A DNA stretch of 64,000 nucleotides from Paenalcaligenes sp050487225 (GTDB lineage Bacteria; Pseudomonadota; Gammaproteobacteria; Burkholderiales; Burkholderiaceae_B), in NCBI RefSeq assembly GCF_050487225.1, contig NZ_JBKQGY010000003.1, positions 248,001 through 312,000 of the forward strand, read 5' to 3'. The position numbers were made by a program, and so were the translations under genes. Position 1 is the first letter of the stretch. Each line of letters begins with the position of its first letter. Shown one piece after another: positions 26,284 to 34,945 of the stretch. The notes beneath the pieces were generated by a model. It was given only the letters and a program-made list of their open reading frames with translations, was not told where the DNA came from and made no database searches.

Positions 26284-26916
26284 ATGTCGACTATGACTCA
26301 ACAATCCGCTCATTCGGCTGCACACGGCGACCACGCCCATGCAGACGATCACTCACACGACCAGGGCTCCACAAAAGTCCTGGGCATGTGGATTTACCTC
26401 ATGTCCGACCTCGTGCTGTTTGGTACGTTGTTCGCCTCTTATGCGGTATTAAGTAATGCGTTTGCCGGTGGCCCCACCGGCAAGGAACTGATCTCACTGC
26501 CTTTCGTGCTGGTTGAGACCTTTGTTCTGCTGTTCTCCAGTATTACTTACGGCTTTGTCATGCTGGCTGTACATCGCCAAGATAAAGCCGCCGCACTGCG
26601 CTGGTTATGCGTAACCTTTTTATTGGGTGCTTCCTTTATTGGCATGGAGCTCTACGAGTTCCAGCACCTGATTGCTGAAGGCGCTGGTCCTACCCGTAGC
26701 GCATACTGGAGTGCCTTCTTCACATTGGTTGGCACACACGGTATTCACGTTACTGCCGGTTTGATCTGGATGGCTGTGGTTATCCATCAACTGACTACAC
26801 GCGGCCTGACACCGACCAACATCACACGCCTGTCGTGCCTGAGCATTTTCTGGCACTTCCTGGATCTGGTTTGGATCTGCGTGTTCACCGTCGTGTACCT
26901 GTTTGGAGCTCTTTAA
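26284..26916 (+). CDS. cyoC: Cytochrome bo3 ubiquinol oxidase subunit III
   Basis: The 210-residue protein has a His-rich N-terminus (HSAAHGDHAHADDHSHD) followed by five membrane helices typical of the quinol oxidase form. The ATG at 26284 is preferred to an earlier in-frame start at 26239 that lies inside cyoB. Subunit III supports stability and assembly. The unusually His-rich leader might bind metal, which is inference. Confidence 0.94.
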   Translation: MSTMTQQSAHSAAHGDHAHADDHSHDQGSTKVLGMWIYLMSDLVLFGTLFASYAVLSNAFAGGPTGKELISLPFVLVETFVLLFSSITYGFVMLAVHRQDKAAALRWLCVTFLLGASFIGMELYEFQHLIAEGAGPTRSAYWSAFFTLVGTHGIHVTAGLIWMAVVIHQLTTRGLTPTNITRLSCLSIFWHFLDLVWICVFTVVYLFGAL

Positions 26917-26917
26917 C

Positions 26918-27253
26918 ATGTCACATTCCTCCACAAGCCGCGCAGGAGAAAGCCACGGCAGCTTCAAGTCATACGGCATTGGGTTTGTTCTGTGCGTGAT
27001 TCTGACTGTTATTCCTTTTGCTTTGGTGATGAACCCTGTTCTCAGCAAACCAGCCACGTTGTTGATCGTGGTTGCCTTTGCGGTAATTCAGGTAATCGTT
27101 CAGTTGGTGTTCTTCTTGCACATGAACCGTTCGTCTGAAAACGGCTGGAATTTGGCCAGTTTCGTTTTCACCTTAGTTATTTTGTTCATCGTTATTGCAT
27201 TGTCGATCTGGATCATCTGGAGCATGCATTACCACATGATGATCAACGGATAA
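26918..27253 (+). CDS. cyoD: Cytochrome bo3 ubiquinol oxidase subunit IV
   Basis: A 111-residue protein with three membrane helices and the family stretch VQLVFFLHMNRSSENGWN. The ATG at 26918 directly follows the cyoC stop. Two hairpins follow its stop codon before cyoE. Confidence 0.93.
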   Translation: MSHSSTSRAGESHGSFKSYGIGFVLCVILTVIPFALVMNPVLSKPATLLIVVAFAVIQVIVQLVFFLHMNRSSENGWNLASFVFTLVILFIVIALSIWIIWSMHYHMMING

Positions 27254-27315
27254 GTTCAGCCCTGAACTATTAGTCCGTTCGCTCTTCGCACCCGGCCGGC
27301 CCTACGGCTGGCCGG
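27253..27315 (+). other. Two stem-loops between cyoD and cyoE
   Basis: AGTTCAG-CC-CTGAACT (27253-27268) overlaps the last base of the cyoD stop codon. A second, G/C-rich hairpin has arms in 27292-27301 and 27306-27315 (10 bp, one G-U) with a 4-nt loop. There is no T-run, so complete termination is unlikely; they may slow 3' decay and lower cyoE output relative to the oxidase subunits. Confidence 0.6.
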
Positions 27316-27340
27316 ATGCTTCCTGCTACTGGAGCGCACT

Positions 27341-28240
27341 ATGAATCATGCGACCCTCACTGCCGTCACCGCTTCACGTTGGTCCCAATTTTGGGTACTA
27401 ACCAAGCCTAAGGTGGTACAACTCATTGCTTTCTGCGCCTTCATCGGAATGATGCTGGCACTTCCCCATTGGCCTGACCGCGCTGAATGGGTACGAATTC
27501 TGCTGTCTTGCTTTGGCATTTGGCTGGTAGCGTCGGCTGCCGCCGTTGTGAATTGCTTCGTAGAGAAATCCATCGACGCCCGTATGAAACGTACAGCGTG
27601 GCGTCCTACTGCTCGTGGCGAACTCTCTGATCGCCAGGCACTGCTGTTCACTGCCGTTCTGTGTTCGCTGGGCTGCTTTATTCTGGTGACATATGCCAAT
27701 ATGCTCACCATGTGGCTGACTCTGGCAACCTTTGTTGGCTACTCCATTATCTACACCATTATTCTGAAGCCCCTGACATCCCAAAACATTGTGATTGGTG
27801 GTGCCTCAGGTGCGATGCCTCCCCTCTTAGGCTGGGCAGCCATACGCGGTGAAGTGCATATGGAAGCCATCATCCTGTTCTTGATTATCTTCGTCTGGAC
27901 ACCGCCGCATTTCTGGGCGCTGGCGATGTATAGAGTTGAGGATTACAAGCGCTCTGGCCTGCCTATGCTGCCTGTTACACACGGCATGGACTATACTGCG
28001 CGCCACATATTCCTTTACACCATTGCGCTCTTTATCACGACCTTATTGCCTGTTTTCTATGGCATGAGTTCATGGCTGTACCTACTCACTGCCATTGTGC
28101 TGAGCGGCATCTTTTGTGCCTACGGCTATGCACTGTACAAAAACTATTCCGACGATTTGGCGAAAAGAACCTTCCGTTGGTCTCTCTGGCATCTAAGCGG
28201 CATTTTCCTTGCCCTGCTGCTGGATCACTACTTGCTATAA
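27341..28240 (+). CDS. cyoE: Protohaem IX farnesyltransferase (haem O synthase)
   Basis: A UbiA-superfamily prenyltransferase of 299 residues with nine membrane helices. The first Asp-rich motif is VNCFVEKSIDARMKRT followed by RPTARG, the second is YRVEDYKRSGLPMLP. It makes haem O for the oxidase from haem B and farnesyl diphosphate. GGAG lies upstream of the ATG. Confidence 0.96.
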   Translation: MNHATLTAVTASRWSQFWVLTKPKVVQLIAFCAFIGMMLALPHWPDRAEWVRILLSCFGIWLVASAAAVVNCFVEKSIDARMKRTAWRPTARGELSDRQALLFTAVLCSLGCFILVTYANMLTMWLTLATFVGYSIIYTIILKPLTSQNIVIGGASGAMPPLLGWAAIRGEVHMEAIILFLIIFVWTPPHFWALAMYRVEDYKRSGLPMLPVTHGMDYTARHIFLYTIALFITTLLPVFYGMSSWLYLLTAIVLSGIFCAYGYALYKNYSDDLAKRTFRWSLWHLSGIFLALLLDHYLL

Positions 28241-28252
28241 AAGTTGCGCGTT

Positions 28253-28840
28253 ATGCCTTGGATTCGTACCCTACTGCTGTGCTTACCTTTGTTGTGGCTG
28301 AGTGCTTGCTCTGACGACAAGCCTACTTTTCACGCCATGGATTTCAGTCAAGTAGAGTACGCCCAAGACTGGAATATGCCTGACGAAAACGGCGACTACA
28401 AAAGCGTTGCCGACTACGCAGGCAAAGTTGTATACGTATTTTTCGGGTTTGCCCACTGCCCTGACGTCTGCCCCACCACTATGGTAGAAATGGCCGAAGT
28501 CAAAGAAAAACTGGGTGAAGACTTCGACAAGCTACAAATACTCTTTGTGACCGTAGACCCAGAGCGTGATACCCCTGAAGTCATGCGCGCTTACTTAGAC
28601 AGCTTTGACCCTAGTGCTCAAGCGTTGATTGGTAGCCCAGACGAAGTAGAAAATATGGCCAAAGACTTCAAGGTGTTCTACCAGCGCGTTCCCGGCCCTA
28701 CTCCTGATAGCTACACTATGGACCACTCTGCAGGTGCCTACGTGTACGATCCTAAAGGCAAATTACGCTTGTATATTAACTACGGCACGCCTGTGGATAA
28801 CATTGTTGATGACATACAGCTGCTGATAGACGGGAAGTAA
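28253..28840 (+). CDS. SCO1/SenC family copper chaperone/thiol oxidoreductase, lipoprotein
   Basis: A 195-residue lipoprotein (lipobox LSAC, Cys19) with a thioredoxin-like fold. The copper-binding residues are Cys69 and Cys73 (CPDVC) and His158 (MDHSAGAY). SCO proteins usually help build the CuA centre, but the adjacent oxidase lacks CuA, so CuB loading or redox protection is more likely here. The gene starts 12 nt after cyoE and seems co-transcribed. Confidence 0.92.
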   Translation: MPWIRTLLLCLPLLWLSACSDDKPTFHAMDFSQVEYAQDWNMPDENGDYKSVADYAGKVVYVFFGFAHCPDVCPTTMVEMAEVKEKLGEDFDKLQILFVTVDPERDTPEVMRAYLDSFDPSAQALIGSPDEVENMAKDFKVFYQRVPGPTPDSYTMDHSAGAYVYDPKGKLRLYINYGTPVDNIVDDIQLLIDGK

Positions 28841-28932
28841 AAAACAAGCGCCCCAGATACCGCACCAAAAATACGGCTACTTTCTCTTTGCTAGAGCACA
28901 AATACGTATTTTTAGAACTTGCCAGATAACTA

Positions 28933-28964
28933 TGCCCAGCCCATCATGCGCTGGGCATTTTTTA
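28933..28964 (+). terminator. Rho-independent terminator after the cyo-sco operon
   Basis: GCCCAGC (28934-28940) pairs with GCTGGGC (28950-28956), and TTTTTT follows directly. It lies about 95 nt after the SCO stop and is the probable end of the cyo transcript. Confidence 0.8.
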
Positions 28965-29432
28965 TGCATAGCGTATTAATTCGCTCATTACCCTCATTAC
29001 GCCTGAAACACGCATACACGCTGCCGTTACGCCGCTTCATACTGGTTATATTGTTATGACTATCCCTAGCTTTATGACAGTCAATATCGCGCACACGCCA
29101 CAACGCTCTACAAGCTCTTTATAGGTAAAAGTAGCCCTTACCTACACACAATCAGTCTAGACGTCTCAAACAGGCTAAAAAGCCTTATACACAGCACCTT
29201 ATTAAAGGCCTAACTATCTGTGGACAACCCACATGAGCAAAGCGTAAAACAGGCTTCTTTGACACGTCATACTCTGCCGAGACGCAGCATGGCTACTAGC
29301 ACTATCAACGGCAGTGAAAATGCTGATACCGGCTACACAAGCACAACGGAGCCGTGCCACTCAACACAACCCATAAAGCAAATCTGTAAGCACGACTTAT
29401 ACCTGACCTACTCTAGGTCTGAATGCATTTAA
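28965..29432. other. Gene-free spacer with two DnaA-box-like 9-mers
   Basis: No convincing coding sequence is seen. TTATACACA (29185-29193) fits the DnaA box pattern TTATNCACA; TGTGGACAA (29219-29227) is the inverse of TTGTCCACA, one mismatch away. With only two such sites, no AT-rich unwinding element and no dnaA or dnaN nearby, I do not call an origin. A 70-codon ORF at 29220-29432 has biased composition and no RBS. Confidence 0.5.
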
Positions 29433-29456
29433 CTATGCTGACGAGCGAGTTAAGGG

Positions 29457-29639
29457 TGGATGTTGGGGTTTGGGTTTGGGGTTGGGGTTTGGTTTGGTTT
29501 GGTTTGGTTTGGTTTGGTTTGGCTGAGTTGTATTGTGTTGAGTTGGGTTGTGTTGGGCTGGGATTGAGTTGAGTTGGGTTGTGTTGGGCTGGGATTGAGT
29601 TGAGTTGGGTTGGGTTGGGTTGGGTTGGGTTGGGTTGGC
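29457..29639 (+). repeat. G-rich low-complexity tandem repeats (GGTTT, GGGTT and a 31-bp unit)
   Basis: The plus strand is almost only G and T. It has seven GGTTT units (29486-29520), two full copies of a 31-bp unit (29538-29568 and 29569-29599) with a partial third, then six TTGGG units (29605-29634). Upstream of these are irregular GGGG/GGG tracts. The region has many G-tracts and could form G-quadruplexes; on the C-rich strand an i-motif is possible. The 75-codon minus-strand ORF across it (Pro/Thr/Gln/Asn-rich) is taken as a by-product of the repeats. Confidence 0.9.
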
Positions 29640-29825
29640 TTCGCTTCTGGTTGGATTCAAAGTCGAAACTAGCCTAGCTCCTACGTCACAACGTTATCCG
29701 TCACGCCTCGTATCCCTACAAAATAACAAGCTAAACACATAATACGCACAAGAGATACGCACCTATACGCACGCACTTCCCTTGTCGCACAGAGAATCAC
29801 CCCGAATGCTTCTTGTAAGGGGACA

Positions 29826-29867
29826 AACAAAAACCCCCGCTAATTTGCATTAGCAGGGGTTTTTGTT
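29826..29867. terminator. Bidirectional terminator after atpC
   Basis: AACAAAAACCCC pairs with GGGGTTTTTGTT, with an inner GCTAAT/ATTAGC stem and a TTGC loop. A/T-runs at both ends give U-tracts on either strand. It ends the ATP synthase operon, which reads on the minus strand, 56 nt after the atpC stop. Confidence 0.88.
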
Positions 29868-29922
29868 GATCGCGCTATGATCCGTAGACCATACACCGCT
29901 CAGGCTATCGCCCACGCACTAC

Positions 29923-30345
29923 TTAGTGACCTGGGTTTTGCTTGAAACGACGTGCTGCAGCTGCTTGAGCAGCCAACATGGCCAACTCAGCTTCTACTAC
30001 AGCCATATCCGCTTGATCTTTGGTATTGCGCAGAGCTTCTTCGGCGCGCTCGCGGGCTTCCAGAGCTTTGGCTTCATCCAAATCAGCAGCACGAATCGCT
30101 GTGTCAGACAGAACCGTTACTTTGGAAGGCTGAACCTCGAGAATACCGCCAGCAACGAAAATCACTTCTTCACTGTTGTCGGCCATAACGATCTTCAGCA
30201 TACCCGGACGAATCCGAGAAATCAGTGGGGTGTGGCCGGGCAAAATACCCAGCTCGCCGGATTCGCCAGGAAGCACAACAAAGTTGGCTTCACCGGAGAA
30301 CAGCGATTTTTCCGCACTGACCACATCAACTTGAAGTGTAGCCAT
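29923..30345 (-). CDS. atpC: F1Fo ATP synthase subunit epsilon
   Basis: The 140-residue protein has the N-terminal beta-barrel (LQVDVVSAEKSLFSGEANFVVLPGESGELGILPGH) and a C-terminal helical hairpin rich in Glu/Ala. Epsilon couples and inhibits the rotor. It is last in the atpIBEFHAGDC operon, 9 nt after atpD. Confidence 0.96.
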   Translation of the reverse strand: MATLQVDVVSAEKSLFSGEANFVVLPGESGELGILPGHTPLISRIRPGMLKIVMADNSEEVIFVAGGILEVQPSKVTVLSDTAIRAADLDEAKALEARERAEEALRNTKDQADMAVVEAELAMLAAQAAAARRFKQNPGH

Positions 30346-30354
30346 GAGTAATCC

Positions 30355-31773
30355 TTACAGTGTTTTCGCTTTTTCGAATGCTTCGTCGATGCCGCCAACC
30401 ATGTAGAAGGCTTGCTCTGGCAGTGCATCACACTCACCATCAACGATCATTTTGAAACCGCGCAGTGTTTCGCTCAATGTAACGAATTTACCAGGAGCAC
30501 CTGTAAACACCTCTGCCACGTGGAAAGGCTGAGACAGGAAACGCTGGATCTTACGTGCACGAGCTACGATCTGTTTGTCTTCTGGAGACAGCTCATCCAT
30601 ACCCAGAATCGCGATAATGTCACGCAATTCGTTGTAGCGTTGCAGAGTTTGCTGTACGCCACGAGCGATTGCATAGTGCTCTTCACCAACCACTTGAGGA
30701 TCCAACTGACGGCTTGTAGAACCCAGTGGGTCAACCGCAGGGTAGATACCCAAAGCAGCAATGTCGCGAGACAACACAACTGTAGAGTCCAAGTGCAAGA
30801 AGGTTGTTGCTGGGGATGGGTCAGTCAAGTCATCCGCAGGAACGTAAACGGCCTGAATAGAGGTAATAGAACCAGTTTTAGTGGAAGTAATACGCTCTTG
30901 CAGTTTACCCATCTCTTCAGCCAGTGTAGGTTGGTAACCCACGGCGGAAGGCATACGACCCAACAGCGCGGATACTTCAGTACCGGCCAAGGTGTAGCGG
31001 TAGATGTTATCTACGAAGAACAGGATGTCACGACCTTCGTCACGGAATTTTTCCGCCATAGTCAGACCGGACAATGCCACGCGCAGACGGTTACCTGGAG
31101 GCTCGTTCATCTGACCGAACACCATGGCTACTTTGGATTCGCCGATGTTGTCCAGTTGAATAACGCCAGCTTCTGCCATTTCGTGGTAGAAGTCGTTACC
31201 TTCACGAGTACGCTCACCTACACCAGCGAACACGGACAAACCACTGTGTTGCTTAGCGATGTTGTTGATCAGCTCAAGCATGTTCACGGTTTTACCCACA
31301 CCCGCACCACCGAACAGACCTACTTTACCGCCTTTAGCAAAGGGGCAAACCAAGTCAATCACTTTGATACCGGTTTCAAGCAGTTCCACGGATGGAGACA
31401 GCTCGTCAAATTTAGGGGCATCCTGGTGAATAGCGCGACGCTCTTCAGTAGGGATTGGGCCAGCTTCGTCGATTGGGCGACCCAGCACGTCCATAATACG
31501 ACCCAGAGTGGCGGAGCCAACTGGAACGGAGATAGGAGCGTTGGTGTTGCCTACTTCCATGCCACGGCGCAAACCGTCGCTGGAACCCATAGCAATCGTA
31601 CGGACAACGCCGTCACCCAATTGCTGCTGAACTTCGAAGGTCAAACCTTCTTCGGCGAATTTGGAGCTTGTATCGACAAGCTTCAAGGCGTCATAAACCT
31701 TAGGAATGCTGTCGCGGGGGAACTGAATATCCACCACGGCGCCGATGCACTGAACGATGGTACCGTTGCTCAT
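30355..31773 (-). CDS. atpD: F1Fo ATP synthase subunit beta
   Basis: The catalytic subunit, 472 residues. The P-loop is GGAGVGKT at 155-162; GERTREGNDFYHEM and the DELSEEDKxxV-like DELSPEDKQIV region are conserved, with ALSGLTMAEKFRDE preceding the DNIYRYTLAG segment. The ATG at 31773 has AAGGA upstream. An in-frame start at 31788 lies in the spacer. The usual DNIFRFTxAG segment reads DNIYRYTLAG here. Confidence 0.98.
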   Translation of the reverse strand: MSNGTIVQCIGAVVDIQFPRDSIPKVYDALKLVDTSSKFAEEGLTFEVQQQLGDGVVRTIAMGSSDGLRRGMEVGNTNAPISVPVGSATLGRIMDVLGRPIDEAGPIPTEERRAIHQDAPKFDELSPSVELLETGIKVIDLVCPFAKGGKVGLFGGAGVGKTVNMLELINNIAKQHSGLSVFAGVGERTREGNDFYHEMAEAGVIQLDNIGESKVAMVFGQMNEPPGNRLRVALSGLTMAEKFRDEGRDILFFVDNIYRYTLAGTEVSALLGRMPSAVGYQPTLAEEMGKLQERITSTKTGSITSIQAVYVPADDLTDPSPATTFLHLDSTVVLSRDIAALGIYPAVDPLGSTSRQLDPQVVGEEHYAIARGVQQTLQRYNELRDIIAILGMDELSPEDKQIVARARKIQRFLSQPFHVAEVFTGAPGKFVTLSETLRGFKMIVDGECDALPEQAFYMVGGIDEAFEKAKTL

Positions 31774-31816
31774 GTTTAGTCCTTGCATAATAACTTAATG
31801 GTTAGCCACACACCGA

Positions 31817-32725
31817 TTACACGGCTGCAGCACCCCCCACGATTTCAGAAATTTCTTTAGTAATAGCAGCTTGACGGGTTTTGTTGTAAACCAGCTGTAG
31901 CTCACCAATTACTTTTTTGGCGTTATCGGATGCGGCCTTCATCGCCACCATACGGGCGGATTGCTCAGAAGCCATGTTTTCCGCTACAGCCTGATATACC
32001 AGACCTTCTACATAGCGCAACAACAGTTCATCAATAACAGTTTTCGAATCGGGTTCGTAGATGTAATCCCAACCGTACTCAGATTTGAGTGCTGTAGAAG
32101 CGGCGGCACTCTCACTCACTTGCTGGAAAGGATCTGCCAAACCGCTAGGCAGTGGCAATAAACGAATAAACGTAGGATCTTGCGTCATGGTGTTAACGAA
32201 ACGGCTTGTCGCTAGGTAGACTGCATCAATCTTGCCAGCAACGAAATCGTCCATCTGCACTTTAACAGCACCGATCAAACGCTCAAGGTTAGGTTCATCA
32301 CCCAACTGCACTTCTTGAGACACCAGGTTGGCACCAACACGAGCCAGCGTAGAAGCAGCTTTGCTACCCAGCGCTGTGGTTTGTACCTTAATACCTTGAT
32401 TTTCAAAATCGCGCAGACGAGCCAGTACCAAACGCAAAATGTTGGTATTCAAACCACCACACAGGCCTTTATCCGTACTAACTACAACCACCCCAACTGC
32501 GTTTAGCTTTTCACGCTCAAGCAAATATGGGTGTGCGTAGTCTGGGTGTGCCTGCATCAGGTGCGCTGCAATTTCGCGTACCTTGGTCGCATAAGGACGG
32601 CCTGCACGCATCCGTTCCTGCGCTTTGCGCATTTTGGATGCCGCCACCATCTCCATGGCTTTGGTGATCTTGCTCGTGTTTTGCACGCTCTTGATCTTTG
32701 TACGAATTTCTTTAATTCCAGCCAT
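31817..32725 (-). CDS. atpG: F1Fo ATP synthase subunit gamma
   Basis: The 302-residue central stalk protein begins MAGIKEIRTKIKSVQNTSKI and ends with the matching coiled-coil helix ARMVAMKAASDNAKKVI. The ATG at 32725 is chosen over the adjacent GTG at 32728. Gamma transmits rotation between the c-ring and the beta subunits. Confidence 0.97.
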   Translation of the reverse strand: MAGIKEIRTKIKSVQNTSKITKAMEMVAASKMRKAQERMRAGRPYATKVREIAAHLMQAHPDYAHPYLLEREKLNAVGVVVVSTDKGLCGGLNTNILRLVLARLRDFENQGIKVQTTALGSKAASTLARVGANLVSQEVQLGDEPNLERLIGAVKVQMDDFVAGKIDAVYLATSRFVNTMTQDPTFIRLLPLPSGLADPFQQVSESAAASTALKSEYGWDYIYEPDSKTVIDELLLRYVEGLVYQAVAENMASEQSARMVAMKAASDNAKKVIGELQLVYNKTRQAAITKEISEIVGGAAAV

Positions 32726-32762
32726 CACACTTTCCTGTAAAGGCGTTATCGGGACAGGGCAC

Positions 32763-32783
32763 CTGCCCCGCTATATGGGGCAG
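32763..32783 (-). other. Hairpin between atpA and atpG
   Basis: CTGCCCC (32763-32769) pairs with GGGGCAG (32777-32783) around a 7-nt loop. Another CTGCCCC copy follows at 32791. No T-run is present, so an mRNA processing or stability role is more likely than termination. Confidence 0.55.
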
Positions 32784-32813
32784 AACTAGCCTGCCCCTGC
32801 CTTAGCTCCAGAC

Positions 32814-34355
32814 TTAGAAAGAGCCGTGCTTTTTGAAGTCCTGAATAGCAGCAGCCAATTCAGCTTCATCTTCTTTGCTCAGGTTGGCCGTATCTTGGAT
32901 ACGGTTCACCAGATCAGCATGCTTGTTACGCAGCGAATCTTTCAAAGCTTTTTCGAATGGCAGAATCTGCGCAACTTCGAGGTCATCCAAGTAGCCATTG
33001 TTAATGGAGAACAAGCTAACAGCCATTTCCCACACTTCCAATGTTACGTACTGAGGCTGTTTCAACAACTCAACAGCACGACGGCCACGCTCTAACTGAC
33101 GACGTGTAGCTTCATCCAGATCAGAAGAGAACTGCGCAAACGCAGCCAATTCACGGTACTGAGCCAGGTTAGTACGAATACCACCGGACATTTTCTTGAT
33201 CACTTTGGTCTGAGCTGCACCACCCACGCGGGATACGGAAATACCAGCGTTAATCGCAGGACGTACACCGGAGTGGAACAAGTCTGTTTCCAAGAAGATC
33301 TGACCGTCAGTAATAGAAATTACGTTGGTTGGAACGAAAGCGGAAACGTCACCAGCTTGGGTTTCAATAATTGGCAGCGCAGTCAAAGAACCTGTTTTGC
33401 CTTTTACTTCACCGTTAGTCAGACGCTCTACGTACTCAGCGTTTACACGAGCAGCACGCTCCAGCAAACGTGAGTGCAGGTAGAACACGTCACCTGGGTA
33501 AGCTTCACGACCTGGAGGACGACGCAACAACAGGGAAACCTGACGGTACGCCCACGCTTGTTTGGTCAAGTCATCGTAAACGATCAGAGCATCTTCACCA
33601 CGGTCACGGAAGTATTCACCCATCGTGCAACCGGCGTAAGGAGCCAAGTATTGCATCGCTGCGGACTCGGAAGCCGACGCTGCAACCACGATTGTGTATT
33701 CCAGAGCACCGTGCTCTTCCAATTTGCGTACTACGTTGTTGATGGTAGAAGCTTTCTGACCAACAGCTACGTATACACACGTAACGTTTTTGCCTTTCTG
33801 GTTGATGATGGTGTCAACTGCCACAGCTGTTTTACCAGTCTGACGGTCACCAATAATCAATTCACGCTGACCACGGCCAATTGGCACCATGGAGTCAATC
33901 GCTTTAATACCAGTTTGCAGAGGCTGATCAACGGATTGACGAGCAATCACGCCAGGAGCAACCTTTTCGATTACGTCCGTAGCTTTAGCATTGATTGGGC
34001 CTTTGCCATCAATTGGGTTACCCAGTGTGTCTACTACGCGACCGCGCAGTTCAGGACCCACAGGAACCTCAAGAATACGACCTGTGGCTTTAACAGGGTC
34101 GCCTTCCGACACGCCTGTGTACTCACCCAGAATAACGGCACCAACGGAGTCACGCTCCAAGTTCAGCGCCAAGCCGTATACGTTGTTAGGGAACTCTAGC
34201 ATTTCCCCTTGCATCACATCGGACAAGCCGTGGATACGTGTAATACCGTCAGTCACGGAAACTACCGTGCCCTGCGTGCGAATGTCTGCAGACGCGCCAA
34301 GGCCTTCAATTCGGCTCTTGAGCAGTTCGCTGATCTCAGACGGATTAAGTTGCAT
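32814..34355 (-). CDS. atpA: F1Fo ATP synthase subunit alpha
   Basis: The regulatory nucleotide-binding subunit, 513 residues, the same size as in E. coli. P-loop GDRQTGKT at 169-176; the arginine finger region SVSRVGGAAQTKVIKK is conserved. Alternates with beta in the F1 hexamer. Confidence 0.98.
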   Translation of the reverse strand: MQLNPSEISELLKSRIEGLGASADIRTQGTVVSVTDGITRIHGLSDVMQGEMLEFPNNVYGLALNLERDSVGAVILGEYTGVSEGDPVKATGRILEVPVGPELRGRVVDTLGNPIDGKGPINAKATDVIEKVAPGVIARQSVDQPLQTGIKAIDSMVPIGRGQRELIIGDRQTGKTAVAVDTIINQKGKNVTCVYVAVGQKASTINNVVRKLEEHGALEYTIVVAASASESAAMQYLAPYAGCTMGEYFRDRGEDALIVYDDLTKQAWAYRQVSLLLRRPPGREAYPGDVFYLHSRLLERAARVNAEYVERLTNGEVKGKTGSLTALPIIETQAGDVSAFVPTNVISITDGQIFLETDLFHSGVRPAINAGISVSRVGGAAQTKVIKKMSGGIRTNLAQYRELAAFAQFSSDLDEATRRQLERGRRAVELLKQPQYVTLEVWEMAVSLFSINNGYLDDLEVAQILPFEKALKDSLRNKHADLVNRIQDTANLSKEDEAELAAAIQDFKKHGSF

Positions 34356-34391
34356 GTTCAGACTCCTGGAATCCTGTATTCTGGCCTGCCA

Positions 34392-34931
34392 TCAAGCTGC
34401 CAATGTGTCGCGCATGCGGGCCAGACGGGCCTGCACGGAAGTATCAAGTACCTGATCGCCTACCACTACGCGAACGCCGCCGATCAAATCAGCATCAACG
34501 GTTACTTCAGGCTCTAGCTTCAAACCGAATTTTTTTTCAAGTGCGGCAACAAGCTTGTTCAGCTCATCACCTTGCAAGGGGAACGCACTGCTGATGTGAG
34601 CTACAGCACTACCTTCTTGTTTATGTCTCAGAAGGTCAAACTGTTCAGCCACCTGCGGCAACAGCAGCAGGCGTCCGTTAGCAATCAGCAAATTCAGCAG
34701 ATTGCTTGCCTTGTCATTCAGTGGGGTTTTCAGCAGACCTGAAAAAATCTCAAAACGCTGCGTATTGTTCAGCGTGGGCGTAGCCAGTGCTTCACGAACG
34801 TCGGGAAGATCAGCCACCTGAGCCATTTCGGACAAGAGGGCCGCCCATTGCTCAAGTGCACCCTGTTCTTGGCGTACAGCCTCGAACAGCGCCTCAGCGT
34901 AAGGTCTGGCAATAGTCGATAGTTCAGCCAT
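34392..34931 (-). CDS. atpH: F1Fo ATP synthase subunit delta
   Basis: The 179-residue OSCP-type protein begins MAELSTIARPYAEALFEAV and ends with the conserved DLIGGVRVVVGDQVLDTSV. It links F1 to the peripheral stalk. 14 nt separate it from atpF. Confidence 0.96.
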   Translation of the reverse strand: MAELSTIARPYAEALFEAVRQEQGALEQWAALLSEMAQVADLPDVREALATPTLNNTQRFEIFSGLLKTPLNDKASNLLNLLIANGRLLLLPQVAEQFDLLRHKQEGSAVAHISSAFPLQGDELNKLVAALEKKFGLKLEPEVTVDADLIGGVRVVVGDQVLDTSVQARLARMRDTLAA

Positions 34932-34945
34932 GGCCTACCTTCAGA

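Noticed and set aside
28965..29432. Replication origin near the atp operon
   Set aside because: Only two weak DnaA-like boxes, no AT-rich unwinding region and no dnaA/dnaN/gidA genes in the window.
29220..29432. 70-codon plus-strand ORF before the G-rich tract
   Set aside because: Ser/Thr-rich translation without motif, start codon context or conservation evidence.
29457..29639. CRISPR array
   Set aside because: Repeats are contiguous low-complexity units without unique spacers, and no cas genes are present.
29433..29660. 75-codon minus-strand ORF rich in Pro, Thr, Gln and Asn
   Set aside because: It is the translation of the C/A-rich strand of the tandem repeat tract; no ribosome-binding site or non-repeat domain supports it.
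30412..31779. 455-codon ORF antisense to atpD
   Set aside because: It is a shadow of the conserved atpD frame; His/Thr/Gln-rich translation without any family features.
33474..34199. 241-codon ORF antisense to atpA
   Set aside because: Another mirror frame of a highly conserved gene, with no RBS and no domain.
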